64,000 nucleotides of DNA from NCBI GenBank assembly GCA_964036665.1, contig OZ038532.1:2046001-2110000 (forward strand). Reading direction: 5' to 3'. The translations under genes were made by a program, and so were the position numbers. Each line of letters begins with the position of its first letter. Position 1 is the first letter of the stretch. The notes below the pieces were generated by a model, which worked only from the letters and a program-made list of their open reading frames with translations, was not told the DNA's origin and ran no database searches. The stretch is from Gordius sp. MW1. Taxonomy: Eukaryota > Nematomorpha > Gordioida > Gordea > Gordiidae. This document shows, in pieces, positions 1 through 10,540 of the stretch.

Positions 1-446
1 TGTTATTCTATATTCGGTTAGTAAAAATTGGTTAATGAACACGCATACACTCTACTACAAACACATGCAAATAGATCCATTCTAGGTCTCCATATATTTC
101 AATCTGACATTAAAATATGACACATTGCCATCATCAAAATTGGCCGTACTACAGTTTTTTTAGCTTACCTCAATAGAACAACAATATAATATTGATTTTA
201 AAATTAAATTAACATTAACAAATTCAAATGGGATAATATTTTAGACAAACAATGGAGCGTCTTATAGCATAAGAAATGAGATTTGGCATACTTATATTTG
301 ATTAAAATTTTGTGCCAAATAAGTCAAGGTAATTCAATGTTCTGCTTTGTCCATTATTTATATTCACCGTCTGTCTAAAATAATGCATAGTTCATAATTT
401 AAACTTACTGAAATCTTATCACTCTTCCTCGTAAATCTTAGCAAAG
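1..446. other. Upstream flank of the GPCR, no gene seen
   Basis: AT-rich sequence with no convincing coding region, repeat or RNA gene. It presumably holds the promoter of the receptor gene that starts at 447, but I see no specific element that I can support. Confidence 0.5.
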
Positions 447-1715
447 ATGACTTTGAATAAAGCCAAGGGTACAGAAGTTTCGTCAGAATATATTTTGTGG
501 AGTATAAATATTACTTATGGAATGATTCTACCAATCCTTGTGATAATCGGAGTTATTGGAAGTGGACTTTATTATGTGTCATATAAAGTTGTTTTTCCAT
601 GTAAGTCAACATTAGAAAGGGGTATAGCAAAGAAGCAAAAGGAATCTCTGTACCTTTTAATCAGAATTATGACCGTTTCCGATTTTATCTTGTCCCTATT
701 TATTTTACCTAATCTTGCAATATACATGTTAAAATATCAGACGTGTTTCACTAGCAAATGGTATGCCTTTTATGTAATTAAAATCAATTTTCCCCTATTG
801 GATACGTTTGGCAACTTCAGCAATTACATCCGTATAGCTATATCATTGGAGCGTTTGTGTGCTTTGATATTTCCGCATCAGTATATGCAATTTTGCAAGG
901 ATCGACGTATTCGATATGTTATATTAGCTCTAGGATTTTTCGTTTGTCTGGCCTTAACAATACCATACAGTTTAGGATTTAATGTTGTTTATATAGAAAA
1001 CAAAAGCACGGATTTTATAGATGGCATTTTATTCGTCAACAGTTTGACAAACATTTCAAGCAGCATTGCCTTTAAAAATGTCTCCAACGAAATAAACTTA
1101 AACAACAGGGCTTGCAAAAATAATGGCTATTTACATTCACCAAATCCTAAATCTAGTAAATGGTTTATTAGCTATCGTCGTTCAATCAACGTTATATTTT
1201 GTCTAATCCCATTAATAGCAGTTATTTCGAATACCATTACAATCTGTTGTTATTTACGTATGATGAATAAAAAAAACAAAATAAAAAAATCGAACGAGAA
1301 AAGTGTTGTTGCAACAAGCCATCTTTTATTACCACATATCACAAAAATTCCTAGTTCTAAAAGTGATCAGCATAATGTTTCTTTTAATATGATTTCACTT
1401 ATAGAACCGACTGCTAGGAAGAGCGCAGACAGCCAAGAATCTATAAAAAGCAAATATAAACAAAAAAAATTAATATCATTTTTGATAGTCATCAATATAT
1501 ATCTTATTTTTAACATATTACCAATGACAATTTACATGTTTTCCTATCAACCATGGACGGATACGTTTAAAAGCAAAACTGAACTATGGTTTCAGCATTT
1601 CGCCTACACTACGAAATACGGTATAAATTGCCTGGGCGTATATATACAATTATTTGTGGAACCCAAAATTCATAAAGGATTTATATACGTTTGTAAAAAT
1701 ATATGGCAGAAATAG
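447..1715 (+). CDS. Class A (rhodopsin-like) G-protein-coupled receptor, FMRFamide/neuropeptide-receptor-like
   Basis: This is a 422-residue single-exon protein with seven hydrophobic segments at about residues 23-47, 70-95, 113-140, 155-182, 246-273, 342-369 and 387-412. An N-linked site (NIT) lies near the N terminus. Segment 2 has the LSLFILP context usual for neuropeptide receptors. Segment 3 ends in S-L-E-R-L where most family members have DRY, and a basic stretch (KDRRIRY) follows in loop 2. Loop 3 is long (about 70 residues) and rich in K and S. Segment 7 ends in EPKIH in place of NPxxY, so both activation switches are non-canonical. The family role is to sense an extracellular ligand at the plasma membrane and couple it to G proteins. 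The ligand cannot be read from the sequence; peptide is an inference from overall shape. The ATG at 447 is the first in frame and the frame is open to TAG at 1713. An intronless GPCR is common and may reflect retroposition. Confidence 0.85.
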   Translation: MTLNKAKGTEVSSEYILWSINITYGMILPILVIIGVIGSGLYYVSYKVVFPCKSTLERGIAKKQKESLYLLIRIMTVSDFILSLFILPNLAIYMLKYQTCFTSKWYAFYVIKINFPLLDTFGNFSNYIRIAISLERLCALIFPHQYMQFCKDRRIRYVILALGFFVCLALTIPYSLGFNVVYIENKSTDFIDGILFVNSLTNISSSIAFKNVSNEINLNNRACKNNGYLHSPNPKSSKWFISYRRSINVIFCLIPLIAVISNTITICCYLRMMNKKNKIKKSNEKSVVATSHLLLPHITKIPSSKSDQHNVSFNMISLIEPTARKSADSQESIKSKYKQKKLISFLIVINIYLIFNILPMTIYMFSYQPWTDTFKSKTELWFQHFAYTTKYGINCLGVYIQLFVEPKIHKGFIYVCKNIWQK

Positions 1716-1850
1716 TATTTTGCCAAATATGTTAATCAAAAGAAATGGACGTGATCGCATAGGCTTGTATTGCAAATTCAATTCCACAATGTTTTAAAGG
1801 CATAATTAAAATTATGTTTGTGTTGTGCCATATATTAAATAAGTGTCAAT

Positions 1851-1856
1851 AATAAA
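1851..1856 (+). promoter_or_regulatory. Candidate polyadenylation signal AATAAA for the GPCR
   Basis: AATAAA lies about 136 bases past the receptor stop codon on the same strand. In sequence this AT-rich the hexamer arises by chance, so the assignment rests on position only. Confidence 0.35.
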
Positions 1857-2104
1857 ACATACATTGTAGTAAAGCAAATTTTTTAATATATACTTTATGT
1901 TATATTTTTGTGAGTGAATCCATTTTATTCATAATTTACGATTATAGTAAATTGTTTATAGAGATAGTAAAGGTTGTGTAAAACTTCAAAACTGACACAT
2001 TAATTTATTTATAATAGGCATGGCTGAATTTATAAGGTTAATTTTAGTAATGCTTGGTTTTATTTAGAACATTTATTATATATAAAATAAATTAAAGCCA
2101 TAAA

Positions 2105-2206
2105 TAAGCTCAGTCAGTGCATCTTCCTCTAACAATTACGAGCCTTTATAATTGAATTTATAAAAATCGCCTGTTGTATACTATACTAAACATACCTTTT
2201 ATGGCT
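2105..2206 (-). pseudogene. LINE reverse transcriptase remnant, downstream part
   Basis: Read on the minus strand, the frame entering this segment encodes YVRAIKGMF, the stretch that follows the PE-YV motif in LINE reverse transcriptases. The matching upstream part lies at 6783-6965. The two are separated by the element at 2215-6774, whose flanking duplication CTGACATA falls inside the YV codons. Stop codons follow within about 40 bases, so the copy is dead. Confidence 0.55.
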
Positions 2207-2218
2207 CTGACATATAGT

Positions 2219-2345
2219 GTTTCGATCTCGTCTCAGTCTCGAAAACATAATCTCGTCTCGGGAGCGATTATGAATATCTCGTCTCGGTCTAAAAAAATCT
2301 CGGTCTCGTCTAGTCTCGACGAGAATTCGCGTCTCGTCTCGACAT
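2219..2345. repeat. Subterminal array of CTCGTCTCG words
   Basis: About ten imperfect copies of CTCGTCTCG or TCTCGTCTCG are packed into 127 bases. Its inverted partner is at 6655-6730. Open frames on both strands here come from the low-complexity words and are not genes. Confidence 0.7.
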
Positions 2346-3109
2346 TTAAAAAAAATATATACAAAAATTTCTCCTCTTTTATTAAAAATTAAATAAGTGT
2401 TCAAAATCCGAATGGCAAACTTTTATATTTTTGGAAAAACTCGAATACACAAACTTTTTAAAGATTTAGTGAGACACGACATCTCATTGACAATATAAAG
2501 ATATGAATTAGCTCATAAAGATAACATTTTATATAAAGCAGACTAAAAAAATTATAAATAAATTTGAAATATAGAAATTAAATTTTATTGTTCTAGCAAT
2601 TATAACATTTGTATCAAAACTGTGTCTGTCAACTATATTGGACTTCGAAAATTATAGGTTCGCTTATAGTTGACTTAGTTGCATAATTGAGCAAATTTCA
2701 GACTCTTCATTACCCTTGCTAAAGCTTCAAAGTAGACCTTAACATATTTAAGGCAAACGTTCAAGTCCATTTGAATAACCATCATCAATTATAGCCCATA
2801 GTGTTTATTGCGTGTTTACTATAGCGTTATAAACCACAAAGTGCGAGTGACATTTAATGATGTTATTATTATTTACAGAATTGATAACTAGTTGCACAAA
2901 TTAAAACGTTGTAAAAACAACAATAAAAGCAGCATTATTATAGGATTAAAAACATATTTAAACTTTGAATTAAAGAGTACGTATTTAAATGTATGATAAA
3001 AATCAACTATACTTAGGTAAATGATTGCCAAATTTCAATTTTTTTGCAAAAATATATAATATTTATTACACTTAGGAATTTTTTTAATATCAAATATATT
3101 CCAAACTCC

Positions 3110-3397
3110 AGTTAGTTGATGGTGGGTATCAAGTCGTGGCAGTTGAAGATGGCTAGCGCATTTCCATTGGAAATGGAGAGGACTTGTTCTCGATAAAAAG
3201 ACCAATGTGTGATGTAGAGGCATCTCCAGCTGCGAACCCGTTGGTGTCGTACCTCATCTTGAAGGGGGAAGAAGGGTGCGCCTGTAGCATCAGGATCTTC
3301 CGTATAAGCCATGTATGGTTGAATTCGATGGGATCAGCTGATAGGAATGTATTGTAGGCCGGTGAAACGAACTTAGACCATCCAGTAAGCATATATG
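3110..3397 (-). pseudogene. RNase H end of the decayed RT retroelement
   Basis: On the minus strand the frame entering from the right junction encodes MLTGWSKF and, about 50 residues on, GDASTSHIG. The latter resembles the first acidic motif of retroelement RNase H (DAS-x-x-x-x-G). The frame then breaks near 3153, and a further RNase H-like stretch sits in another frame down to about 3110. This piece directly continues the reverse transcriptase at 4497-5798 once the LTR element at 3398-4496 is taken out. Confidence 0.5.
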
Positions 3398-3645
3398 TGT
3401 AGGGAAATTATGGTTACCTTGGAACACCCTTCTTACTCGATTTGAATACACACTATTCATACTCCGCCGTATTCTATTCACAATCATTATAATTTGAATA
3501 ACCCCCAACTAACGTACGAGTTATGCATATTAATCTCGATAGTATGATATATAAACTAATGCGTGCCATCGAATAGAATGATATTATATCTTTTGATATT
3601 AATAAAGTTCCTTTAGTTAGAATAAAGTAGGCTTAAACACCTACA
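3398..3645 (+). repeat. Left LTR of the small element
   Basis: Starts TGTAGGGAAATTATGGTTAC and ends CACCTACA. It holds about 35 bases near the start, and a short stretch after ATCTCGATA, that the right copy lacks. AATAAA motifs near 3600-3630 could serve as its polyadenylation signal. Confidence 0.75.
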
Positions 3646-3789
3646 ATTGGTGACCATGTATTTGATTCTCCCCCCCCCCCCAAAAAAAAAATATTTATAA
3701 CCCCAACGCTACATTTTTGTTTTTATTTTCCCCATAACATTACCTTTAATTATTTTTGAGCACTAGGTTCTCAAACCATACAATCCTTC

Positions 3790-4068
3790 ATCTAACTACA
3801 ATCCCAAGGTAAATGTGTTTCAATATGTGGAACGAACCTAACTACAATCCCAAGGTAAATGTGTGCCAATATGTGGAACGAAGCTAACTACAATCCCAAG
3901 GTAAATGTGTCGCAATATGTGGAACCAACCTAACTACAATCCCAAGATAAATGTGTTCCAATATGTGGAACGAACCTAACTACCCAAGGTAAATGTGTCC
4001 CAATATGTGGAACGAACCTAACTACCCCAAGGTAAATGTGTAACAATATGTGGAACGAACCTAACTAC
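3790..4068 (+). repeat. Tandem repeat of about 46 bp, six copies
   Basis: Six copies of a unit built on ACCTAACTACAATCCCAAGG followed by TAAATGTGT and AATATGTGGAACG. The last two copies are a few bases shorter. The unit lies wholly inside the LTR element. Confidence 0.85.
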
Positions 4069-4286
4069 CTGGGTGTGATTACGATGAAAATCTAAACGCC
4101 TTACTACACTAAACAATGTCTTTTGCAACGTCTGCCGAAATTGAAATTGTCCACTACTCAACACGGCCATCAACAACACAACACAAACCTTCACGGCCTT
4201 TAAGAGCAAAAACTACAATTTCGGCGAAACAATGCAAATTATTCTTTTGTTGAATTGCTATGCAATTTTTTAAGAAGGGGAGTGTC

Positions 4287-4496
4287 TGTAGGGAAATTAT
4301 GGTTACCGAATAAACACTATTCATACTCCGCCGTTTTCTATTCACAATCATTATAATTTGAATAACCCCCAACTAACGTACGAGTTATGCATATTAATCT
4401 CGATAACGAATGCGTGCCATCGAATAGAATGATATTATATCTTTTGATATTAATAAAGTTCCTTTAGTTAGAATAAAGTAGGCTTAAACACCTACA
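4287..4496 (+). repeat. Right LTR of the small element
   Basis: Same start and end as the left copy, but 210 rather than 248 bases. Internal deletions and several substitutions show that it is not a recent insertion. Confidence 0.75.
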
Positions 4497-5798
4497 TATG
4501 TATAGTGGGTAAGGATCCCTAAACAGGTTTGTGTCACTAATGGGTGAGGTTTTTTGTGTTCGTTGATGAAGTATGTCATGATTTGTATTGCCGCATCTAT
4601 CTTTTCAACGAATTTCCTGTTGATTTTTAAAGTGTAAGATTCAAGGTTGACGTTGATTCCTAAGTAATCCATTATTGTGCGGGGTTCCAATGAGGATTTA
4701 GTTTTATTGATCGTTAAGTTCCAGCATTTAGCTAAGTACATGAAACGCCGCGTGTCTGCCTTTACCAAAGTCTTGGATTGCCCATATATTAGTATGTCAT
4801 CCAGATACACGTTATATTGACTTGGTAACTGCTTTCTTGCAAAGGTCCAACATCACCTGTTGTAACACGAACGGTGAGAAACTAGCTCCCATAGGTAGCA
4901 CTTTGTAGGAGTACTTCACCCGTCGGTATCGGAATCCGAAGAACTTAGATGATTCTGGAGCCAGGTGAATAGAGAAAAAGGCGGCTTTCATATCTATTTT
5001 TGTCATATACAGGGCGTCCGATAATGAGGAAGCGATGAGGGGGATAGATTTTAAGGTGAATGGGTATTTGATAAAATTCTTGGAAATTTAGGATAAATCA
5101 GCGATCAGTCGAGGAGACCCGTCGTTTTTAGGGATAAAATACATAGGGGATGGGATTGCTTCAGTATTTCTCCGCACGATGTTGGACAAAACGATTTCAT
5201 CGACAAGGGGCTTGTGCTCTCGCGGGATAGCCTTTACATATTTAGGGATATGATATCGTCCACTATTGTTGGCTAGAGCTCGTCGGGAGATTTTGGGTTT
5301 AAAGCCGTTTCTTGCGATTCTCCTAGTGAATGCGGATTGAAGATAATAGGGTTTTAGCAAAGTAGTACGGATAGAGAGGGGAAGATCGAAGTGGGTATAG
5401 GTGGATAGTGGATGAGTGGGAAAGGAGGGGATATTGGACGGTTCGCTAATGATAGGTGGGCTGTCGCTATCCAGACCCACCTCCGTCCATTGATTTAGAA
5501 GATGTTCCGGCAAATTAGCATGCTCAGGTAGCGACGTGTCATAAGGATGAATCGGTTCCTCAGACTCCGGACCATCGTCGGGAGAAATGGCGTTTACAGC
5601 GATACTCCTTGCTATAGCGGTGTAGTTGTTAAGCCAAGAAGGAATAGTGCCATTTATCACCGACCTCGGCGGGTTAACACCACAGCCGAGGGTCGCCGCT
5701 ACCGTCCTAACATGTTCACGTTCTCTCCGCCCGAGGCGGAGGCGGCCCTTTGGTGCGAGGGCCTTTCTTCCGGAAACCAGAGTCTTTACTAGGGACAC
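4497..5798 (-). pseudogene. Decayed reverse transcriptase, possibly of a DIRS-like (tyrosine recombinase) retroelement
   Basis: On the minus strand a 236-residue frame from 5798 ends with the RT entry motif IPKNDGSPRLIADLS at a stop near 5090. The next frame carries KIDMKAAFFSIHLAPESS and VLPMGASFSPF. A frame change near 4812 leads into YLDDILIYG and then TKSSLEP and YLG. The spacing and the KSSL-x-P...YLG block resemble DIRS-type RTs, which lack a protease. No tyrosine recombinase was found, so a hepadna-like or other LTR class is not excluded. At least one stop and one frameshift interrupt it, besides the inserted LTR element at its 3' side. Confidence 0.6.
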
Positions 5799-6440
5799 GA
5801 AAAAGTTGGACAGGCTCTGTGTATTGGCCCATTCCCATTTTCTCCGCCCAGTCCTTTGACTTGCCTGTAACGGCTTGCCAACCGTAATACGAGGCCATTG
5901 CGATGGTTCTAACTGGGTCCGAGAATTTGTCTATGGTTTTATGGTAATCCTCGATTGTGTCCCCGAGGCTCAAGAGGAATTCAGCCTCGTGTTTTTCGTA
6001 GGCGGGCATAGTATAGTTTGTCTCCACAGCCTCTCTTAGACCTTTTAGCCGGAGCTTGAGTACTTAGGTGTTAGATCCAATTAGAGGGCTTGCTTTGTTT
6101 CTCTCTCGAGCAAGAAGAGAGTCAAGCTCAGCACGAGTCATAGTGACCGACTCAGTAGGCTGGGAAGGCGCCCATGTTGGCCTTGGGTCCACAACGTTGA
6201 TTGTTTCCTCACTGCGGCCCAAAGCATTTTTCCAATCTTGGCGTCCAGCTCAGCTAGCCTGTCGAGAATTAGCATTATCGTCATCTCCGACCTGTTGGCG
6301 TCACTGCCCGTCGTAGCCGTAGTTGATTGTTTGTTGGGCGAGGCCGTCTGCGTTAGGGGGTTGGATTTAAAAAACATTTTATCCAGGGGGATAGTATTGA
6401 ACGTGGATTGGGTGTTTCTAGTAGATTTACCCTCTGTCAT
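5716..6440 (-). pseudogene. Gag-like frames upstream of the decayed reverse transcriptase
   Basis: Two minus-strand frames (6440-6138 and 6027-5716) joined by a short degenerate stretch run into the RT from its 5' side. The first starts MTEGKSTRNTQ and contains a leucine-rich patch (LILDRLAELDAKIGKML). The second contains EAEFLLSLGDTIEDYHKTID and ends in a basic, proline-rich tail. The position directly before RT and the basic tail suggest a nucleocapsid-type protein. No family is recognised with certainty. Confidence 0.4.
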
Positions 6441-6782
6441 TGGGGAAGAGAGGGGGTAAGGAGCAAGTTATGTTAAATACACTAAAAATTTTCCACTGAC
6501 GAGCGGCAGAGGTTAGTTAAGCGAGTGGGAAACAATAAAAGATCGTAAAAGGGGGGTGATGAATTATAGTAAAATTCTTAAGAACTTCTACGGTCTTTGG
6601 GTTTGGCATGTAAATTAAAATACATAATAATTTATTAAAATCTAACGATCAATAAAAAGTCGAGATCTCGCCGAGAAAATCTCGTATTGTCTCGTCTCGA
6701 CATCAAAATTCTCGTCTCGATCTCGACTCCATTTTTCGAATTCTGCGATTTTTCTCGGCTTTTCCGCATCACTACTGACATA

Positions 6783-6965
6783 TAATTCTGGCACCTTATT
6801 TTCTTTATGACATCTCCGAAATAAAGTCCTAGGGACTTTATTAAACGCATTTTTATCGATGAAACACATGTTCATATGCTCCTTAATATCCCTAGATATT
6901 TTCATTGATCTTTTAACATAACGCACCTGCTATAGACCTCTCCGGCATAAATCACAATTGTCCAT
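6783..6965 (-). pseudogene. LINE reverse transcriptase remnant, upstream part
   Basis: The minus-strand frame reads FMPERSIAGA in one phase, then CFIDKNAFNKVPRTLF and NKVPELYV in another. These correspond to the GF-x-P-x-RST, FID-x-x-KAFD-x-VPR and GVPE-x-YV blocks of LINE reverse transcriptases. The aspartate pair of the active centre is degenerate. The frame is cut at the YV codons by the hAT-like element and resumes at 2206. Confidence 0.6.
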
Positions 6966-7363
6966 AATTGTTACTAAGCTCAGTCGCCATTTTCCGACAA
7001 CTTTTCCCAACTTTGAAAGTGTAACTCATAAGCTTTATCCTTCTGTAGTTGTTAAAATTATAAATATCACCTTTCATCATGTATTCCGGTATTATAAATA
7101 TGTTATCCCTACACTAAATAGGCATTCCGTTTTGCAAGTATTGTTGAAATGTTTGGCGAGGAATCGAACAGTATTGCCTAATTTTAAAGCCTTTTATTGC
7201 TTTAATGTCCTGCTGGAGAGCTTTTCCTAACTTTTGTTTAACCAAAGCAGCTTTGACCTAAGATTACGAGATAAATCCGCTGAGTCGAATACTCCTATTA
7301 TACTTTCTTGGTTTGGACCTGCTAAATATCCCTATTAAATTAATTTATCATTAAAATAGTCCC

Positions 7364-8622
7364 CAGAGGTCCGATTTGTTTAGGATTTTGATTCCCGAAT
7401 CCGGCCAGGCTAAATATTTAAACTTAATTTCCCGTCCGGGCTCGGCCGAATAATAGAGCTGCCCGTTTTTCCAGGTCCAAAATTATAAATTTGCCCGTTA
7501 GGCCAGAATTTATGCGATCCCAAATTCTTTCAACCATTATTTAAAATTGACCATTAAACTTATGGCATATTGATTAAAACAAATATAGCAGTATTTTATT
7601 ATAACGGACAAAATCCACTTTCCTATATTATTGAAAAGTCGAATGAGATACAATTTTTTCAAATTAAATTTTTTTTAATACAATATGTCAAAAAATGGTA
7701 GTATTTGGTCTTTCAAAAAAGAATTGGCAAGTGTTGCTTTTAAATATTATGTTATCACTGGCAAAACCGCTCATGGGCCACGCAATTTTATAAGATTAAT
7801 TGCTAATGTATTTAGGTACAAACATTATTTTACCAAAATATTAATTGGATGCAGCCGATGTTCATGAAAATATTTATGAAGCAATTTTTTACTTAAATCT
7901 AAAGTATACATATTTTAAATATAATCTTACGTTAAACAAAATTAGACTCCCCTTTGGGGTAATATCGTTTACGTCTCTACACTATAGAGAAACTTTTTAA
8001 TGAACAAAATTAGTTCATTAGTCAAATCCTGTGCTCTATTAATAATTTATCATTAAATTACTTTCCTACTATAGAAAATTACAATTTACAGAGAAAGTTT
8101 TTATTTAGAGCAAAAAAATTAAGGTATGAAAATGATATTAAAAAACAACTAATAGCTTAGCGATAGCGATGAGTAATAAGGGAATAAAAAAGGCGAATTG
8201 CTAAATGGGGAAGCTTTGTTAAATCAAATTTGATTGCTTAAAGAATTAAATGAAATTAGTATGAAATATAACACTTGCATGCATTGTGTAAAATTGGGCA
8301 TGACTCTTATGTATTATTATTAGACGGCACATGTGAACCAGGACAATATAAATATTTCAATCCTTTCCATGAGCGTAGCTAGAGACTTGAAAGAAATAGA
8401 GGGGTTCGGGCAGAGATTATAAAAATAACTTGGGGGTGGAAAATGAATATCCTAATTTTTTAGCGTTTTCCATATACAATCAAAAGAAGGTAACAAATAC
8501 TATCTAAAAAAATCTCAATCAGCCCGAATCTTATCATAATGCCCGCACGAGCCCGCCCTATATTCACAATTTACAAGTTGTCCGGCCCGGCCCCGCGTGC
8601 CAGACCGCGTTTTCTGGTTTCT
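7364..8622. mobile_element. hAT-like element, CCCG-array family
   Basis: The left end is CAGAGGTCCGATTTGTTTAG and the right end is TGGTTTCTG. The flanks ATAGTCCC and ATAGGCAC match at 6 of 8 positions. The subterminal zones are rich in GCCCG words (7430-7500 and 8520-8600). A weak BED-finger-like frame lies at 7685-7860 (GSIW, then GKTAHGPRNFIR). The same ends occur at 61754 with a perfect duplication, which supports this call. Confidence 0.6.
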
Positions 8623-9305
8623 GATAGGCACACCTTCCTAATACATTAATATCATGGGTTAGTATTGCTCAATTTTTTTCCCTGATTAGCCGCCATCCCA
8701 CATAATTTTTTTGAGCCCTTTACTTTGTCATTGTTTAGATCAGTCTTTTTCCTTCCTTAAAGTTTTTAATAAATATCAAGGGCACCTTGGTTTTAGCTTT
8801 TGCTATGTAATTTTTGTCCCATATTTTAGCTATCAAATAAGCTTGCTTATGATTACTATCATTATTTTACACCAAACTTTATACAGTCTCTTCTTTTCTT
8901 TTACATTTTACCATTTTTATATAATACCATCACGACTCCAAATCTTTTAATGGGCTTTTTCCCGGTTATAAATTGTCCCGACAACAGCATTCCATTAATC
9001 TTCACAGGAAGTATTTTCCTTTGTTTAACATGTACCATTATTTCTTCCACAAGTTATTGAGTATTATTCATTAGTCTCCTCCATTTCATAGTTGCCGCTG
9101 CTCTTTATACCTTCTGCCCTTGAAAGCCAGCTTATGTTGCGAAGCCAAAATTTTACTCACTATTGCCTTACATTTTGAAAATGCTTTAGGAACTTTTATA
9201 CGTTATTAGGTATTCGTATCTCTTCTTGAAAAAGGAATCTATAACCAGCGTTGTCAAATCGCTCCACTGAGCAGTCCTCAATGAGTGATTTGCCCCTCAC
9301 ATGTA
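8623..9305. other. No gene seen
   Basis: An AT-rich interval between two hAT-like elements. A short open frame at 8711-8950 is hydrophobic only because of base composition and shows no family features. Confidence 0.5.
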
Positions 9306-10158
9306 CTGTGTTTTAGAGGTCTGCATGGGCCGAGCCTACCCGTGGGCCGGGCTGGGCCTAAAATAGAGCGATAAGTGCCGCCGAACTTGGGCTTTGATTT
9401 AAAAAATTTGAATTTTTTTAACTTTATATTTATACTATATTTATAATCAAAAAAATGCACCGATTAGCTTGCTGATAAAAAAATTTATTTATTCGAACAA
9501 AAATCTGATCTCAAAAACATTAGGTTAAAAGTTTGCATGAGATGTATGACGAAATAATTAGTTTTTTATGCAGAGATTTAATGGAAAAACTTGAAGGCAT
9601 TTTAACAAAACATATCATGCTAATAATTCATAAGATTTCACTTTATGAAAAGTCAAGCATAGTTAGAAGGTATATGGCACCAACACTCTATAAAGTTTTA
9701 CCCTTTTATACATCATTAAAAATAATCCTTAACTTGTTTCCATCTTCTACGCGTAATGATGATCTTTTATCATAAAATATCAACCTTTCTTGTTCCTAAG
9801 TTTCGCACGTTAAAAATGCTACCCGAAGATGAAAGAATCTTCGTAAAGACTACAATAACAGAATTTTATAGAAATCCATGCAAGAATATCCTGGCTCATC
9901 TTGCATAAGTCGTCCACCTTTGAGCATTCCAGGTCAGGTGTGCAACACTAAGCAATTGTCTATTGGTAAGGCAAATATGGATATCTAATTTTGGAGGATG
10001 ATGAAACGGAAAGACTGACCATTTCCACGAAGTTGATACTTATCTTAAATCTGAGGATGTTCAGCTATTATGGTGGAAAGGACACCAACTTATGCTACCA
10101 AACTTAACAAAATTAGCTATTCAGATTTTTTCAATCACAGCCACCAGTGGTACGAACC

Positions 10159-10539
10159 TGTAGAGGCTACGAATTAAATTAAACGCGCTAATTGGAATCA
10201 AAAACCTTCTTTCGCACGCTACTTTCCCTTGACCCCGTCTAGGCGAATTCTAACACGTTACTTTATTTAATAGCCCCTCGCTTGTACTTAACCATCACGT
10301 TATTTTTATTTTAATAGCCCCTCGCATGTACTTAACCATCACGTTATTTTTATTTTAATAGCCCCTCGCTTGTATTCAACCATCGCCTGATTACTCAAAT
10401 GATAATGGGCTCGCGCAGCTACATAAGCACAACCTTTAAAACTAACAGGATCATTTATTCATTTTTTTGCATATACTTTACACTACCAATAAACTCGATT
10501 ACTAAAGTATCTCTTCTAATTAATGAACTAACCACTTCA
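10159..10539 (+). repeat. 5' LTR of the gypsy element
   Basis: Starts TGTAGAGGCTACG and ends ACCACTTCA. It contains three copies of a 44-bp direct repeat. The 3' partner at 14511-14888 is 378 bases long. Confidence 0.93.
10269..10400 (+). repeat. 44-bp direct repeat, three copies inside the LTR
   Basis: Units start at 10269, 10313 and 10357 with AATAGCCCCTCGCTTGTACT; the third diverges at its end. The same triplet occurs in the 3' LTR near 14620-14750. Repeats in the U3 region often bind regulators; that role is inferred. Confidence 0.8.
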
Positions 10540-10540
10540 T

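Larger units (their letters stand above)
3398..4496 (+). mobile_element. Small non-coding LTR retrotransposon (TRIM-like)
   Basis: Two direct terminal repeats (3398-3645 and 4287-4496) start TG and end CA, with a 4-bp target duplication TATG at 3394-3397 and 4497-4500. A primer-binding-like TGGTGACC follows the left LTR at 3648. A purine tract, AAGAAGGGGAG, precedes the right LTR at about 4272. The 640-base interior has no coding capacity and is half filled with a tandem repeat. The element must be mobilised in trans. It inserted into the minus-strand RT sequence and cut its reading frame. Confidence 0.75.
2215..6774. mobile_element. hAT-like DNA element with GAGAC-word arrays, inserted in a LINE and carrying a retroelement
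   Basis: The ends are TAGTGTTTCGATCTCG on the left and, as reverse complement, TAGTGATGCGGAAAAGCC on the right. A perfect 8-bp target duplication CTGACATA flanks it at 2207-2214 and 6775-6782. Just inside each end is an array of CTCGTCTCG/GAGACGAGA words (2219-2345 and 6655-6730). Short TIRs starting TAG and an 8-bp duplication are the hAT signature. No hAT transposase was recognised inside. Instead the interior holds a decayed RT/RNase H retroelement (about 3110-6440), itself interrupted by a small LTR element. A second likely copy of the family is at 38256-39015. Confidence 0.7.

Noticed and set aside
2174..2404. Open frames on both strands rich in S, R and D
   Set aside because: They arise from the CTCGTCTCG word array, which has no stop in several phases.
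3790..4068. Possible CRISPR-like array of regular repeats
   Set aside because: The units are contiguous, with no unique spacers, and lie inside an LTR element of a eukaryote. It is a minisatellite.
5547..6459. Several plus-strand open frames of 73-82 codons
   Set aside because: They are shadows of the minus-strand RT and gag-like frames, which carry recognisable motifs.
7685..7867. 60-codon frame as an independent gene
   Set aside because: It resembles a degraded BED finger and lies inside a hAT-like element, so it is described there.
8711..8950. 79-codon hydrophobic frame that could be a membrane protein
   Set aside because: The F/I/Y-rich content follows from AT-rich DNA. There is no conserved pattern and no sign of splicing or related copies.
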